In this document: piece after piece, positions 32,417 to 33,342 of the stretch
Numbering within the stretch: position 1 is the first letter of the stretch
Layout: every line of letters starts with the position of its first letter
Translations under genes and position numbers: made by a program
Source of the DNA: an uncultured Paracoccaceae bacterium
Lineage (GTDB): Bacteria > Pseudomonadota > Alphaproteobacteria > Rhodobacterales > Rhodobacteraceae
Direction: 5' to 3'
Length of the DNA: 33,342 nt
NCBI GenBank assembly: GCA_937944395.1
Contig: CALDYW010000121.1
Location: 1-33,342 of the forward strand
The notes under the pieces: generated by a model
The model's input: the letters and a program-made list of their open reading frames with translations, nothing else
Told to the model about the DNA's origin: nothing
Database searches by the model: none

Positions 32417-33300
32417 GCGCGCACCTTCAGGAAGCGGCGGTTCAGGAACAGGAAGACGAGGCTGACGGCGGTCACGATCAGCATCGCCGAGACCGACAGC
32501 GCCGAGCCGAGCGGGTAGTTGTCGAGCCGCAGATACTGCAGCTGGATGACGTTGGCGATCATCCGGCCCTCCGGCCCGCCGACGAGCTGCGGCGTGACGT
32601 AGTCGCCGATCGTGGGGATGAACACGATCAGCACCGCCGCCACGACGCCCGGCATCGCCAGCGGCAAGGTGACCCGCCAGAAGGTCAGCAGCCGGTTCTC
32701 GCCGAGGTCCTGGGCAGCCTCGAGCAGCGAACGGTCGATCTTCTCGAGGCTGACGAAGATCGGCAGGATCGCGAAGGGCGCATAGGCATGCGCCAGAGTG
32801 ATCACCACCGCGTTGACGTTGTAGAGGATGAAGGTCAGCGGCTCGTCGATGAGGCCCAGCGTCATCAGCGAGGTGTTCACCACCCCGTTGAACCCCAGGA
32901 TCACCTTCCACAGGAACACCCGGATCAGGTAGCTCGTCCAGAAGGGGATGGTGATCAGGAACAGCCACAGCGACTTGCGCGCAGGGCTGACGTGGAAGCT
33001 CACATAATAGGCGACCGGAAAGGCCAGAAGGACGGTGGCGGCCGTCACCGCCATCGAGACATAGAGCGACCGCAGCATCACCTGCCGGTAGAGCGGGTCG
33101 CCCCAGGCCTCGGCGTAGTTGGCAAACGTCGGCGTCCAGATGATCTCGAGATAGCCGTCCGTCAGGAAGGAATAGGTGACGATCGCCGCCAGCGGCACGC
33201 CCAGCATGAGCAGCGCATAGATCGCCGTGGGGCTGACCATCGCGAGGCCGCTCGCCGCCTCGGACCGCCGCCACCGGCCCCACCCGCTGCGTGCCTGCAT
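32413..33300 (-). CDS. ABC transporter permease (PotB-like)
   Basis: MVSPTAIYALLMLGVPLAAIVTYSFLTDGYLEIIWTPTFANYAEAWGDPLYRQVMLRSLYVSMAVTAATVLLAFPVAYYVSF...IDRSLLEAAQDLGENRLLTFWRVTLPLAMPGVVAAVLIVFIPTIGDYVTPQLVGG. Start may be 33309. Confidence 0.93.
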   Translation of the reverse strand: MQARSGWGRWRRSEAASGLAMVSPTAIYALLMLGVPLAAIVTYSFLTDGYLEIIWTPTFANYAEAWGDPLYRQVMLRSLYVSMAVTAATVLLAFPVAYYVSFHVSPARKSLWLFLITIPFWTSYLIRVFLWKVILGFNGVVNTSLMTLGLIDEPLTFILYNVNAVVITLAHAYAPFAILPIFVSLEKIDRSLLEAAQDLGENRLLTFWRVTLPLAMPGVVAAVLIVFIPTIGDYVTPQLVGGPEGRMIANVIQLQYLRLDNYPLGSALSVSAMLIVTAVSLVFLFLNRRFLKVRA

Positions 33301-33342
33301 GCCCCTCACCCGTGCCGACGCGGTCCCCGTGGGAATGAATAC

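Noticed and set aside
31604-33283. Possible single 559-aa PotBC fusion permease
   Set aside because: The N-terminal part is out-of-frame noise; the permease starts at GTG 32416 overlapping the PotB-like stop, so there are two separate permeases.

Overview
High-GC window, most consistent with Rhodobacterales-type Alphaproteobacteria judged from gene content and composition (not verified by search). I support about 27 genes. (i) A left-hand accessory/catabolic region (about 258-20124): rhodanese, CMD/AhpD-like protein, FAD amine-oxidase-type protein, GMC oxidoreductase, HyuB/HyuA (hydantoinase/oxoprolinase), a divergent ketol-acid reductoisomerase-like protein, a sarcosine/N-methyltryptophan oxidase-like flavoenzyme, a complete Dpp/Opp-type ABC importer, a GcvT-like C1 transferase, an SDR, an IclR regulator and a Cys/Met-metabolism PLP enzyme. 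(ii) An M14 carboxypeptidase and an AI-2E-family permease. (iii) A minus-strand operon trgA-trgB-cysK-(DUF3772/MscS-type channel)-alaX, related to the known Rhodobacter trgAB/cysK tellurite-resistance locus. (iv) A cyclopropane-fatty-acyl-phospholipid synthase-like methyltransferase. (v) A PotABC-type ABC transporter running off the right edge. Main items for follow-up: a GC-dinucleotide-run frameshift in the second ABC ATPase gene; five WWLG repeats at the mature N-terminus of the channel; a shared 15-bp dyad (TTYCR-N5-YGRAA) at three promoter-proximal sites of the catabolic region; a KARI-like enzyme with altered active-site motifs; and a perfect 13-bp inverted repeat with a nested hairpin before the IclR gene. 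No tRNA, rRNA, CRISPR or transposase was seen. All family calls come from reading motifs by eye, with no database search.
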